A DNA stretch of 64,000 nucleotides from CAMFLJ01 sp965279255 (lineage in GTDB: Bacteria; Actinomycetota; Acidimicrobiia; Acidimicrobiales; Acidimicrobilacustridaceae). Positions 7,144 through 15,651 of this stretch are shown piece by piece. Location of the stretch: the NCBI GenBank assembly GCA_965279255.1, contig OZ257146.1:4030001-4094000 (forward strand). Reading direction: 5' to 3'. The stretch's first letter is position 1. Each line of letters opens with the position of its first letter. The position numbers and the translations under genes were made by a program. The notes under the pieces are model-generated. The model saw only the letters and a list, made by a program, of their open reading frames with translations. It made no database searches and was not told the DNA's origin.

Positions 7144-7740
7144 ATGTCCGCTGCCACGACGGAGACCCGAACCCGCGCCTCCGCTCTGCCGCCCGACGAA
7201 CGGCGCGCCGCCATCGTCGCCGCCACCGTGCCGCTGTTGATCGAGCACGGCGAGGCGGTGAGCACCCGCCAGATCGCCGAGGCCGCAGGCATCGCCGAGG
7301 GCACGATCTTCCGGGTCTTCCCCGACAAGCAGGCGGTGATCGTGGCCGCGGTCGAAGCCGCCTTCGAGAGCACCTGGTCCGAGAAGAAGGTCGAGGCCAT
7401 CGACCGCACGCTGCCCATGGAGGACCAGCTGGTGGAGGCCACCCGGCTGCTCCAGCGGCGGTTCTCGGTGATCTGGCGGCTCCTCCCGATCGCTCGTGAC
7501 ACCGGGGTGATCAAGCCCGGCGCGGCCCGGCGCCCCGACGTGCACGCGCTGACCGACCTCATCGCCCCCTACGCCGACCAGCTGCGGGTCGACCCCGAGA
7601 TCGCCGCCCGGCGGCTCCGCTCCCTCGCCCTCGCCACCAGCAACCCCGGCTTCGAGCCCGACGGGCCCGTGCCCCCCGAGGAGCTCGTCTCGCTCCTGCT
7701 CGACGGCATCCGCACCCACTCCCCGAGGACCTCCCGATGA
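7144..7740 (+). CDS. TetR/AcrR-family transcriptional regulator
   Basis: 198-residue repressor. The N-terminal helix-turn-helix is VSTRQIAEAAGIAEGTIFRVFPDKQAVI, a classic TetR DNA-binding segment; the C-terminal half is a variable ligand/dimer domain. Starts at 7114 and 7132 are open but would place the operator or the -10 hexamer inside the gene, so I chose ATG 7144. It lies 58 bases before two ABC exporter genes, which it probably represses together with itself, releasing on binding an exported hydrophobic compound. Confidence 0.9.
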   Translation: MSAATTETRTRASALPPDERRAAIVAATVPLLIEHGEAVSTRQIAEAAGIAEGTIFRVFPDKQAVIVAAVEAAFESTWSEKKVEAIDRTLPMEDQLVEATRLLQRRFSVIWRLLPIARDTGVIKPGAARRPDVHALTDLIAPYADQLRVDPEIAARRLRSLALATSNPGFEPDGPVPPEELVSLLLDGIRTHSPRTSR

Positions 7741-7798
7741 CCCCGCCCTCCCGCCGCCTCCCCCGACACGGCGCGACCTCGCGAGAGGTGGCCCGCCC

Positions 7799-9538
7799 GT
7801 GCTGATCCGCCTCTTCCGCAGCCACCTGCTCGGGCGCTACCGCACGTTGCTCATCCTCCTGCTCGGTCTCCAGATCGTGCAGGCGGGGTGCTCGCTGCTG
7901 CTGCCGGCCATCAACGCCAAGATCATCAACAACGTGGCCTCGCCCGAGCCCGACCTGGGCGCGGTGTGGCGCACCGGCGCCCTGATGCTCGGCATCGCCG
8001 GCATCCAGATGGTCTTCGCCATCGGCGCCATGTGGGTCTCGGCCAAGGCGGCCATGGGCTTCGGCCGCGACGTCCGCAGCGACCTCTTCCACCGGGTCAC
8101 GTCGTTCTCCCAGCGGGAGGTCAACCAGCTCGGTGCCCCCTCGCTCATCACCCGAATCACCAACGACGTCCAGCAGGTCCAGCTCCTGGCGGTGATGGTC
8201 TGCTCCATGGCCATCACCGCTCCGATCATGGCGCTCGGCGGCATCTTCATGGCCATGCGCGAGGACCTCGGCCTCTCGGCGCTGCTGCTCGTCAGCCTCC
8301 CGGTGCTCGTCGTGATCCTCTGGGTGATGATCGGCCGGATGATCCCGACGTTCCGCATGATGCAGGAGCGCATCGACGGGGTGAACCGGGTCATGCGCGA
8401 GCAGATCGTCGGCATCCGGGTGGTGCGGGCCTTCGTGCGCGAGCCCGAGGAGACCGCCCGCTTCAGCCACGTCAACGGCGAGCTCACCGACACCTCGCTC
8501 AAGGCCGGCCGCCTCATGGCGCTGATGTTCCCGATCGTGATGCTGGTCGTGAACTGCTCGAGCGTGGCGGTGATCTGGTTCGGCGCCCCCCGCATCCAGG
8601 ACGGCAGCCTCACCCTCGGCGCCATGGTCGCCTTCCTCAGCTACTTCACCATCATCCTCATGTCGATCATGATGGCGAGCTTCGTGATGATGATGGCCCC
8701 CCGGGCGGCCGTCAGCGCCGAGCGCATCGTCGAGATCCTCGACACCGACACGAGCGTCAACATCGCCGACGAGCCCACCACCGAGGTCGTCGGTGCCGGC
8801 ACCCTCGAGCTGCGGGGCGTGAGCTTCGGCTACCCCGGTGCCGAGTCCCCGGTGCTCCAGGACATCTCGTTCACGTCGTCACCCGGCCAGATGACCGCCA
8901 TCATCGGCAGCACCGGTTCGGGCAAGACCACGCTCGTCAACCTCATCCCCCGGCTGGTCGACGTCACCGCCGGCGCGGTGATCGTCGACGGGGTCGACGT
9001 CCGCGAGCTCGACCCCGAGGTCCTCTGGAGCAGGGTCGGCCTGGTGCCCCAGAAGCCCTACCTGTTCACCGGCACCGTCGAGAGCAACCTCCGCTACGGC
9101 CGTGAGGACGCCACCGAAGAGGAGATGTGGTCGGCCCTCGAGGTGGCCCAGGCCGCCGACTTCGTGCGGGAGATGGGCGGCCTCGAGGCCCGCATCGCCC
9201 AGGGCGGCAGCAACGTCTCCGGCGGCCAGCGCCAGCGGCTCTCGATCGCCCGGGCCATCGTGCGCCGGCCCGAGATCTACGTGTTCGACGACTCGTTCTC
9301 GGCCCTCGACCTGGCCACCGACGCCCGCCTGCGGGCGGCCCTGGTGCCCTGGACCCGCGAGGCCACCGTCGTGGTGGTGGCCCAGCGGGTCTCCACCATC
9401 ATCAACGCCGACCAGATCATCGTCCTGGAGGACGGCGAGATGGTCGGGGTCGGCACCCACACCGAGCTCCTCGAGAGCTGTCCGACCTACGCCGAGATCG
9501 TGGCGTCCCAGACCAAGCAGACGGAGGCGGCGGCATGA
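7799..9538 (+). CDS. ABC exporter half-transporter, degenerate-site subunit
   Basis: 579-residue type IV ABC exporter half: six-TM domain (residues ~1-310) then a nucleotide-binding domain. Walker A GSTGSGKTT starts near residue 370, the signature SGGQRQR is canonical, and Walker B reads YVFDDSFS with Asp-498 where the catalytic Glu is expected. That substitution marks the degenerate-site partner of heterodimeric exporters (compare Thermotoga TM287). GTG 7799 follows GAGAGG. The stop overlaps the partner's ATG (ATGA). Located in the inner membrane; substrate likely a drug or lipid-like compound given the TetR neighbour. Confidence 0.93.
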   Translation: MLIRLFRSHLLGRYRTLLILLLGLQIVQAGCSLLLPAINAKIINNVASPEPDLGAVWRTGALMLGIAGIQMVFAIGAMWVSAKAAMGFGRDVRSDLFHRVTSFSQREVNQLGAPSLITRITNDVQQVQLLAVMVCSMAITAPIMALGGIFMAMREDLGLSALLLVSLPVLVVILWVMIGRMIPTFRMMQERIDGVNRVMREQIVGIRVVRAFVREPEETARFSHVNGELTDTSLKAGRLMALMFPIVMLVVNCSSVAVIWFGAPRIQDGSLTLGAMVAFLSYFTIILMSIMMASFVMMMAPRAAVSAERIVEILDTDTSVNIADEPTTEVVGAGTLELRGVSFGYPGAESPVLQDISFTSSPGQMTAIIGSTGSGKTTLVNLIPRLVDVTAGAVIVDGVDVRELDPEVLWSRVGLVPQKPYLFTGTVESNLRYGREDATEEEMWSALEVAQAADFVREMGGLEARIAQGGSNVSGGQRQRLSIARAIVRRPEIYVFDDSFSALDLATDARLRAALVPWTREATVVVVAQRVSTIINADQIIVLEDGEMVGVGTHTELLESCPTYAEIVASQTKQTEAAA

Positions 9539-11406
9539 GCGACACGACCACCACCGCCGACGATGCCGGCGACGACGACGTCGTCCGGCCCCCCACGCCC
9601 ATGGCGGGGCCTCGTCCGATGGGCGTGCCCGGCGAGCAGTCCCGAGACTTCGGCCACGCCGTGCGCCGCACGTTCTCCCGCCTCCGTCAGGAGCGGGTGC
9701 ACGTGTGGGGCGTCGTGCTGCTGGCGGTCGTCGCCGTCAGCATGCAGGTGGTGGGCCCGAGGATCCTCGGCCACGCCACCAACATCATCGTGGCCGGCCT
9801 CCAGACCGGGAGCTGGGACTACACCTCGCTGCACCTCACGCTCCTGCTGGCCGTCGGGCTCTACGCCGGCGCCGCCGTGCTCACCTACTTCCAGGCGTGG
9901 CTGCTGGCCGGCATCGTGCAGGGGGCCATGTCCCGCCTCCGTGCCGAGGTCGAGGCCAAGCTCAACGCCCTCCCGCTGTCGTACATCGACCGGCAGGCAC
10001 GTGGCGACCTGCTGAGCCGGGTCACCAACGACATCGACAACATGTCGCAGAGCCTCCAGCAGACCCTCAGCAACATGCTCCAGGCCATCCTCACGATCTT
10101 CGGGGTCGTGATCATGATGCTGTCGATCTCGCCGCTCCTGGCCTGCGTGTCGCTCATCGTCATCCCGTTCTCACTGGTGATGACCCGGGTCGTGGCGGCC
10201 CGCTCCCGCAAGCGCTTCGCCTCGCAGTGGCGCCACACCGGTGAGCTCAACGCCCTGGTCGAGGAGTCGATCACCGGCCACGCCATCGTCAAGGCGTTCG
10301 GCAAGCAGAGCGAGGTCGAGGCCCGCTTCCGCGAGACGAACGACAAGATGTTCGACGCCAGCGCCTCGGCCCAGTTCTTCTCGGGCTCGATGCAGCCGAT
10401 GATGATGTTCGTCGGCAACCTCAACTTCATCATCGTGTGCGTGTTCGGCGGCCTCCGGGTGGCCAACGGCCAGATGAGCATCGGCGACGTGCAGGCGTTC
10501 ATCCAGTACTCCCGCCAGCTCCAGATGCCGCTCAGCCAGGTGGCGTCGATGTTCAACGTGTTCCAGAGCGGCATCGCCTCGGCCGAGCGGGTCTTCGACT
10601 TCCTCGACGCCGACGAGGAGATCTCCGACGACCACGCCGAGCCGCTCGTCGGCGAGGCCCGGGGCCGGGTCGCCTTCGAGGACGTCTCGTTCTCCTACAG
10701 CCCCGACCGCCCCCTCATCGTCGACCTCGACCTGGTCGCCGAGCCGGGCCAGACCGTGGCGATCGTGGGCCCGACGGGCGCCGGCAAGACCACGCTGGTC
10801 AACCTGCTCATGCGCTTCTACGACGTCGACGGCGGCCGCATCACGGTCGACGGCCGCGACATCCGCGACATGCGCCGCGCCGACCTGCGCTCGCAGATGG
10901 GCATGGTGCTGCAGGACACGTGGCTCTTCGGTGGCACCGTGCGGGAGAACATCGCCTACGGCAACCCCGCGGCCAGCGACGAGAAGCTGATCGAGGCGGC
11001 CAAGGCCACCTACGTCGACCGCTTCGTGCGCTCGCTGCCCGACGGCTACGAGACGATCCTCGACGAGGAGCACGGCACGGTGAGCGCCGGTGAGATGCAG
11101 CTGCTCACCATCGCCCGTGCGTTCCTCGCGGATCCCTCGATCCTGATCCTCGACGAGGCCACCAGCTCGGTCGACACCCGCACCGAGGTCCTCATCCAGG
11201 AGGCCATGAACGCGCTGCGCCAGAACCGCACCAGCTTCGTGATCGCCCACCGGCTGTCCACCATCCGCGACGCCGACATCATCCTGGTGATGGAGAACGG
11301 TCGCATCGTCGAGCAGGGCGACCACGACGCCCTGCTCGAGCAGGGCGGCGCCTACGCCCGCCTCTACAACGCCCAGTTCACCGCCCCCGCCGCCGAGGTC
11401 GCCTGA
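9535..11406 (+). CDS. ABC exporter half-transporter, catalytic-site subunit
   Basis: 623-residue partner of the preceding gene. A ~60-residue N-terminal cytoplasmic extension leads into six TM helices and an NBD with Walker A GPTGAGKTT and an intact Walker B/catalytic Glu (ILILDEATSSVD). Its signature motif is altered: VSAGEMQLL instead of LSGGQ. Because each ATP site combines Walker motifs of one subunit with the signature of the other, the altered signature falls in the same site as the Asp-498 of the first subunit, leaving one fully canonical site. Translationally coupled to the first half. Confidence 0.94.
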   Translation: MSDTTTTADDAGDDDVVRPPTPMAGPRPMGVPGEQSRDFGHAVRRTFSRLRQERVHVWGVVLLAVVAVSMQVVGPRILGHATNIIVAGLQTGSWDYTSLHLTLLLAVGLYAGAAVLTYFQAWLLAGIVQGAMSRLRAEVEAKLNALPLSYIDRQARGDLLSRVTNDIDNMSQSLQQTLSNMLQAILTIFGVVIMMLSISPLLACVSLIVIPFSLVMTRVVAARSRKRFASQWRHTGELNALVEESITGHAIVKAFGKQSEVEARFRETNDKMFDASASAQFFSGSMQPMMMFVGNLNFIIVCVFGGLRVANGQMSIGDVQAFIQYSRQLQMPLSQVASMFNVFQSGIASAERVFDFLDADEEISDDHAEPLVGEARGRVAFEDVSFSYSPDRPLIVDLDLVAEPGQTVAIVGPTGAGKTTLVNLLMRFYDVDGGRITVDGRDIRDMRRADLRSQMGMVLQDTWLFGGTVRENIAYGNPAASDEKLIEAAKATYVDRFVRSLPDGYETILDEEHGTVSAGEMQLLTIARAFLADPSILILDEATSSVDTRTEVLIQEAMNALRQNRTSFVIAHRLSTIRDADIILVMENGRIVEQGDHDALLEQGGAYARLYNAQFTAPAAEVA

Positions 11407-11413
11407 CCCGAGC

Positions 11414-11460
11414 CCTCTGGTTCAGCACGTCACATCTAGTGTGACGAGCTGAACCAGAGG
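11414..11460. terminator. Long hairpin at convergent gene junction (family II)
   Basis: CCTCTGGTTCAGC at 11414-11426 pairs perfectly with 11448-11460; past an A:A mismatch CGTCACA (11428-11434) pairs with TGTGACG (11440-11446) around TCTAG. The element sits between the ends of the ABC exporter operon and the convergent hydroxylase gene. Right arm and flank match the hairpin at 1695-1733 in 18 of 20 bases. Confidence 0.65.
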
Positions 11461-11481
11461 TCGACGAGCGGGGAAGCGGTG

Positions 11482-13734
11482 TCAGGCCTCGGCGGAGGTG
11501 ATCGCCCGCCAGACCCGCTCGGGGGTCAGCGGCAGGTCGAGGTGGCGCACCCCGAGGTGGGCGAGGGCGTCGACCACCGCGTTCTGCACGGCCGGCGTGG
11601 CGCCGATGGTGCCCGACTCGCCGATGCCCTTGGCGCCCAGCGGGTTCACCGGTGTGGGCGTCTCCATCGGCACCCGCTCGAAGCTCGGCAGCTCGGCCGC
11701 CGACGGGATGGAGTAGTCGGCGAAGGTCGTGGTGAGCGGGTTGCCGTCGGCGTCGTAGACGACCTGCTCGAAGAGGGCCTGGGCCGCGCCCTGGGCCAGC
11801 CCGCCGTGCACCTGGCCGTCGACCAGCAGAGGGTTCAGGATCACGCCGGCGTCGTCGCAGGCCACGAGCCGCTGCAGCTCGACCCGCCCGGTGTCGGCGT
11901 CGATCTCGACGACTGCCACGTGGGCGCCGAATGGGAACGTGGGCCCGGGGGCGGAGAAGTCGGAGACGGCGAGCAGCACGTCGTCGCCGAGGCCGGCGCC
12001 GACGTCGGCCCACCCGACCGACACCGCGGGGCTGCCGACCACGTGGAAGCGGCCCGACTCGGCGTCGAGCACGACGTCGTGGGGCGAGGCCTCGAGCAGC
12101 TCGGCGGCCCGATCGGTGGCCAGCTCGACCAGCGTCCCGGCCGCCTGGTGCACCGCCGACCCGGCGATCTGCAGCGACCGCGACCCGCCGGTGACCTCGC
12201 TGCTCGGCACCAGGTCGGTGTCGCCGTAGACGACCTCGACGCGGTCCATCGGGATGCCGGTGCGGTCCTGGACGAGCATCGACCAGGCGGTGACGTGGCC
12301 CTGCCCGTAGGGCGTGGAGCCGGTGACGACCCGGGCCCCGCCGTCGGCGAGCAGCTCGACCGACCCGTACTCGGGGCCGCCCATCACGCCGGTGATCTCG
12401 ACGTAGCACGCCACCCCGATGCCCAGCAGGCGCCGGTCGCCGACCTCTCGGCGGCGGGCCTGCTCGGCCCGCAGCTCGTCGTAGCCGGCCGCTTCGAGTG
12501 CCCGGTCGAGGGCCCCGGCGTAGTCGCCCGAGTCGTAGACGGTGCCCGTGGGCGTGGTGAACGGGAACCGCTCGGAGCCCACGAGGTTGCGGCGGCGCAC
12601 CTCGGCCGGGTCGAGCCCGGCCTCGGCGGCGAACACGTCGACGATGCGCTCGAGGGCGGCGGTGGCCTCGGGGCGCCCGGCCCCGCGGTACGCGCCGGTC
12701 GGCGTGGTGGTCGTGGCCACCGAGTTGGAGCTGAACTGGATGCCGGGGATGTCGTAGGTGCCGCTGGCCATGATGCGGGTGGCGAAGGGCAGGATCGCCC
12801 CCATGTGCGGGTAGCTGCCGCCGTCCTGCAGCACCTCGATGCGGTACACGAGGAGGTCACCCTCGCTGGTGCCGCCGAGGGTGGCGGTCTGCACCTGGCC
12901 CCGTCCGTGGCCCATGGCGACGAGGTTCTCCGAGCGGGTCTCGGCCCAGCGCACGGGCCGGCCGACCCGCCGGGCCAGCTCGGCCAGCAGCAGCTGCTCG
13001 GGGCCGGGCTGGGACTTGGCGCCGAAGCCGCCGCCCACGTCGGGGCAGATCACCCGCACGTTCCCGGGCTCCAGCCCGTAGAGCTCGGCGTAGGCGGCCT
13101 GGATCGGGTGGGCGCCCTGGCAGCCGATCTCGACGATGAGCCGGTCGTCGTCCCACCAGGCGACGGCGTGGCGGGCCTCGATCGGGGCGGGGGCCAGGCG
13201 CTGGTTCACCATCGTGGCGGTGACGACGACGTCGCAGTCGTCGAACGAGAGCGGCTCGCCGGGGTAGGGGATCGCCATGGCGGTGTTGCTGCCGACCTCG
13301 GGGAAGAGGTGCACGTCGGAGGCGAGGGCCTCGACCGGGTCGGTGAGCGACGGCAGCGGCTCGAGGTCGACGATGACGAGCTCGGCCGCGTCGACCGCGG
13401 CAGCGCGGGACTCGGCCACCACGGCGGCGACCGCCTCGCCGACGAAGCGCACGGTGCCCCTGGCCAGCAGGGGCCGGGTCATCTGCTGGTTCACCATGAT
13501 GATCGGCTTCAGGTCCGGCAGGTCGAGGTCGGCGCCGGTGACCACGGCCAGCACACCGGGCGCCGCCTCGGCCTCGCTCGTGTCGACACCGACGATGCGG
13601 CCGTGGGCGAGCGTCGAGCGCACGTAGACCACGTGGGCCGCGCCCTCGTGGACGATGTCGTCGACGTACGTGCCCCCGACGGTGAGGAGCGCCGGATCCT
13701 CACGGCGCACCACCCGGTTCCCCAAGATGCTCAT
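11482..13734 (-). CDS. Molybdenum hydroxylase large subunit (xanthine/aldehyde/CO dehydrogenase family, form II-type)
   Basis: 750-residue molybdopterin-cytosine-dinucleotide-binding subunit. N terminus NRVVRREDPALLTVGGTYVDD is typical of CoxL-like proteins; GGGFGAKS and the C-terminal GAKGIGESG, with the catalytic Glu, are molybdenum-site motifs. The active-site loop reads AYRGAGR, the form II signature, not the AYXCSFR of true CO dehydrogenase, so CO oxidation is not expected. No FAD (medium) or 2Fe-2S (small) subunit gene lies nearby, so electron partners must be encoded elsewhere or the protein works differently. A -10-like TACGGT lies seven bases before ATG 13734. Confidence 0.92.
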   Translation of the reverse strand: MSILGNRVVRREDPALLTVGGTYVDDIVHEGAAHVVYVRSTLAHGRIVGVDTSEAEAAPGVLAVVTGADLDLPDLKPIIMVNQQMTRPLLARGTVRFVGEAVAAVVAESRAAAVDAAELVIVDLEPLPSLTDPVEALASDVHLFPEVGSNTAMAIPYPGEPLSFDDCDVVVTATMVNQRLAPAPIEARHAVAWWDDDRLIVEIGCQGAHPIQAAYAELYGLEPGNVRVICPDVGGGFGAKSQPGPEQLLLAELARRVGRPVRWAETRSENLVAMGHGRGQVQTATLGGTSEGDLLVYRIEVLQDGGSYPHMGAILPFATRIMASGTYDIPGIQFSSNSVATTTTPTGAYRGAGRPEATAALERIVDVFAAEAGLDPAEVRRRNLVGSERFPFTTPTGTVYDSGDYAGALDRALEAAGYDELRAEQARRREVGDRRLLGIGVACYVEITGVMGGPEYGSVELLADGGARVVTGSTPYGQGHVTAWSMLVQDRTGIPMDRVEVVYGDTDLVPSSEVTGGSRSLQIAGSAVHQAAGTLVELATDRAAELLEASPHDVVLDAESGRFHVVGSPAVSVGWADVGAGLGDDVLLAVSDFSAPGPTFPFGAHVAVVEIDADTGRVELQRLVACDDAGVILNPLLVDGQVHGGLAQGAAQALFEQVVYDADGNPLTTTFADYSIPSAAELPSFERVPMETPTPVNPLGAKGIGESGTIGATPAVQNAVVDALAHLGVRHLDLPLTPERVWRAITSAEA

Positions 13735-13741
13735 GGGCCGG

Positions 13742-13747
13742 ACCGTA
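13742..13747 (-). promoter_or_regulatory. Possible -10 box (TACGGT) for leaderless hydroxylase gene
   Basis: On the minus strand TACGGT is separated by seven bases from ATG 13734, and no Shine-Dalgarno sequence is visible. Same arrangement as at many other starts here. Confidence 0.45.
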
Positions 13748-13796
13748 CCGGTCCCCGTCCCGTCGTGCCGGGGCCGCGCCCTACGCTGTCGCCGCC

Positions 13797-13873
13797 GCCC
13801 GAGTAGCTCAGCTGGTCAGAGCACCTGTCTTGTAAACAGGTGGTCGAGGGTTCGAATCCCTCCTCGGGCTCCA
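13797..13873 (+). tRNA. tRNA-Thr (anticodon TGT), CCA encoded
   Basis: Full cloverleaf: acceptor GCCCGAG (13797-13803) pairs with CTCGGGC (13863-13869); anticodon stem CCTGT/ACAGG encloses loop CTTGTAA with TGT at 13831-13833; T-arm GAGGG-TTCGAAT-CCCTC. Discriminator T is followed by a genomic CCA at 13871-13873. Reads ACA codons. It ends four bases before the convergent lipoprotein gene's stop. Confidence 0.97.
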
Positions 13874-13877
13874 GTCC

Positions 13878-14729
13878 TCAGAGTGCGGCGGCGAGCGCCA
13901 CCGCCAGCGCGGCCGCCTCGGCCGCGTCGACGTCGTTCAGTACCGTGGTGATCTGGTCCTGCAGAGCGCTCACCGCGGCGTCGGCCTGGTTCGCGACCTG
14001 GTCGATGGCGGCGGAGGTCGGATCGGCCATCTGGTCCAGCTGGGTGATCGCCGTCTGGAGGGCGCCGAGTGCGGTGGCGAAGTCCCCGTCGAGGCTCACC
14101 TTCAGGGCGATGGCCAGCCCGATGTTCTCCCAGTCGGACTGGAGTGCGTCCTGGGCGCTGGTGATCCGCTGGATCTCCTGGTTCAGCGCGTTCTCCAGTT
14201 CCTGGACCTCCATCTCGACGGCGCGGCCGGAGCCCCCCGTCCCCGTGCCGTCGACCACGACAGAGGCCCCGGACAGCTCCAGCGGTGTGGTCGGCGCGGT
14301 GGCGTCGAGGTAGGACACCGAGAAGGTCAGGGTGCTCCCGTCGAGCACCGGGTCGGAGAGGACGACGGCGACGCTGCGGGGCAGCCTGGAACCGGATGCG
14401 CCGGTGACGACCGCGTTCGGCGGGCTGGTGTCGAAGCCGTAGCCGGTCCACCCGGTGACCAGGGTCTCGACAGCGACGCTGCCTGCGTCCCGCTCGGGAC
14501 GGTCGGCGATCCACGTGACCCGGCCGGCCCCGCTGATGGTGAGGCGGTCGGCCGACAGGGTCGCACCGGTGCCGGCCACCACGAGCGTGAGCGGGCCGGT
14601 GCCGGTGGCCTCGGTGGTGGAGGTCGCCCCCGCCGTCGTGCCCGACGAGCTGCACCCGGCGAGCGCCGTCGTGGAGGCGAGCGCCACGGCGACGGTGAGG
14701 GCGATGAGCGTGGTGCGCGTCCGCGCCAT
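13878..14729 (-). CDS. Putative lipoprotein of unknown function with C-terminal helical segment
   Basis: 283 residues. The signal peptide ends in LAGC with Cys-26 as lipidation site, followed by a Ser/Thr/Gly linker. Residues ~45-155 look like beta-rich secreted sequence; residues ~165-283 are predicted long amphipathic helix (QELENALNQEIQRITSAQDAL onward), ending in an Ala/Leu-rich tail, possibly a coiled coil. GGGAGG lies upstream of ATG 14729. No family recognised. Its 3' end nearly touches the tRNA-Thr gene on the other strand. Confidence 0.8.
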   Translation of the reverse strand: MARTRTTLIALTVAVALASTTALAGCSSSGTTAGATSTTEATGTGPLTLVVAGTGATLSADRLTISGAGRVTWIADRPERDAGSVAVETLVTGWTGYGFDTSPPNAVVTGASGSRLPRSVAVVLSDPVLDGSTLTFSVSYLDATAPTTPLELSGASVVVDGTGTGGSGRAVEMEVQELENALNQEIQRITSAQDALQSDWENIGLAIALKVSLDGDFATALGALQTAITQLDQMADPTSAAIDQVANQADAAVSALQDQITTVLNDVDAAEAAALAVALAAAL

Positions 14730-14895
14730 GGTGAGGGCCTCCCGCTGGTTTCCGACATCGGGGTATCGGGCGGTCGGCGGCGGAAGTGAAGCAGTGCGCC
14801 CGGCATCGGCTGCCCTGGTTGCGTCGAGAGGGGCAGCCGTCGGCTAAACCGGTCCGGCGCGCGGTCGCGCCCGACAGCACACCCAGGGGGAAGAC

Positions 14896-15651
14896 ATGCA
14901 GCGGTTCGAGAACAAGGTCGTCCTGGTGACGGGTGCCGCGTCGGGCATCGGCGCCGCCACCGTCGAGCGCCTGGCCGAGGAGGGCGCCACGCTGGCGTGC
15001 CTCGACGTGCAGGCCGACGCGGTCGAGGCCGTGGCCGCCGCCGCCCGCGCCGCGGGTGTCGAGGCTCGCGCCTGGACCGTCGACATTGCCGACGAGGAGG
15101 CCGTCAACCGGGTGGTGGCCGAGGTCGTCGAGGCCTACGGGCGCCTCGACGTGCTCTGCAACATCGCCGGGCTGATGCGCACCGGCCACAGCCACGAGGT
15201 GCCCACCGAGCAGTGGGACCTCGTCATCGGTGTGAACCTCACCGGCACCTTCCTGGTGACCCGGGCGTGCCTGCCCCACCTGCTCGAGACCCAGGGCAAC
15301 ATCGTCATGGCGGCCTCGACCTCCAGCCTGTCGGGCCACCCCTACATGCTCGCCTACGCCGCGTCGAAGGGCGGCGTGCTGGCGATGACCTACACGCTCG
15401 CCATGGAGTACGCCCGCCGTGGCATCCGGGTCAACGCGGTGGCGCCGGGCGGCATCGAGACGCCGCTGCACGCCGCCACCGGCACCATGCTTCCGCCCGA
15501 CTCGGACTGGTCGCTGTTCGATCGCATCTCCCCGGTCGACAAGAACCGTGGGCCCGAGACCGTGGCCAGCGTCATCGCCTTCCTGGCGTCGGAGGACGCC
15601 GCCCACGTCAACGGCGAGTACGTCCGCGTCGACGGCGCCACCCTCGCCTGA
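14896..15651 (+). CDS. SDR-family NAD(P)-dependent oxidoreductase
   Basis: Classical SDR of 251 residues: TGAASGIG cofactor motif at residues ~13-20, NIAG (NNAG variant), and catalytic YAASKGG. C terminus NGEYVRVDGATLA is the usual end of the family. GGGGGAA upstream of ATG 14896 is a clear ribosome-binding site. Its stop shares one base with the start of the following serine hydrolase (TGATG), so the two are coupled; they may act on the same alcohol or ester, but that is inference. Confidence 0.9.
   Translation: MQRFENKVVLVTGAASGIGAATVERLAEEGATLACLDVQADAVEAVAAAARAAGVEARAWTVDIADEEAVNRVVAEVVEAYGRLDVLCNIAGLMRTGHSHEVPTEQWDLVIGVNLTGTFLVTRACLPHLLETQGNIVMAASTSSLSGHPYMLAYAASKGGVLAMTYTLAMEYARRGIRVNAVAPGGIETPLHAATGTMLPPDSDWSLFDRISPVDKNRGPETVASVIAFLASEDAAHVNGEYVRVDGATLA

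Noticed and set aside
7737..7802. 21-codon ATG frame overlapping the tetR stop, just before the ABC exporter
   Set aside because: The ATGA overlap looks tempting, but the peptide is short, Arg/Pro-rich and without family, and its end overlaps the exporter GTG. A role as leader peptide cannot be supported.
11482..13734. Aerobic CO dehydrogenase large subunit (coxL)
   Set aside because: The active-site loop is AYRGAGR, not AYXCSFR, and the other two subunits are missing, so a CO-oxidising enzyme is not supported.
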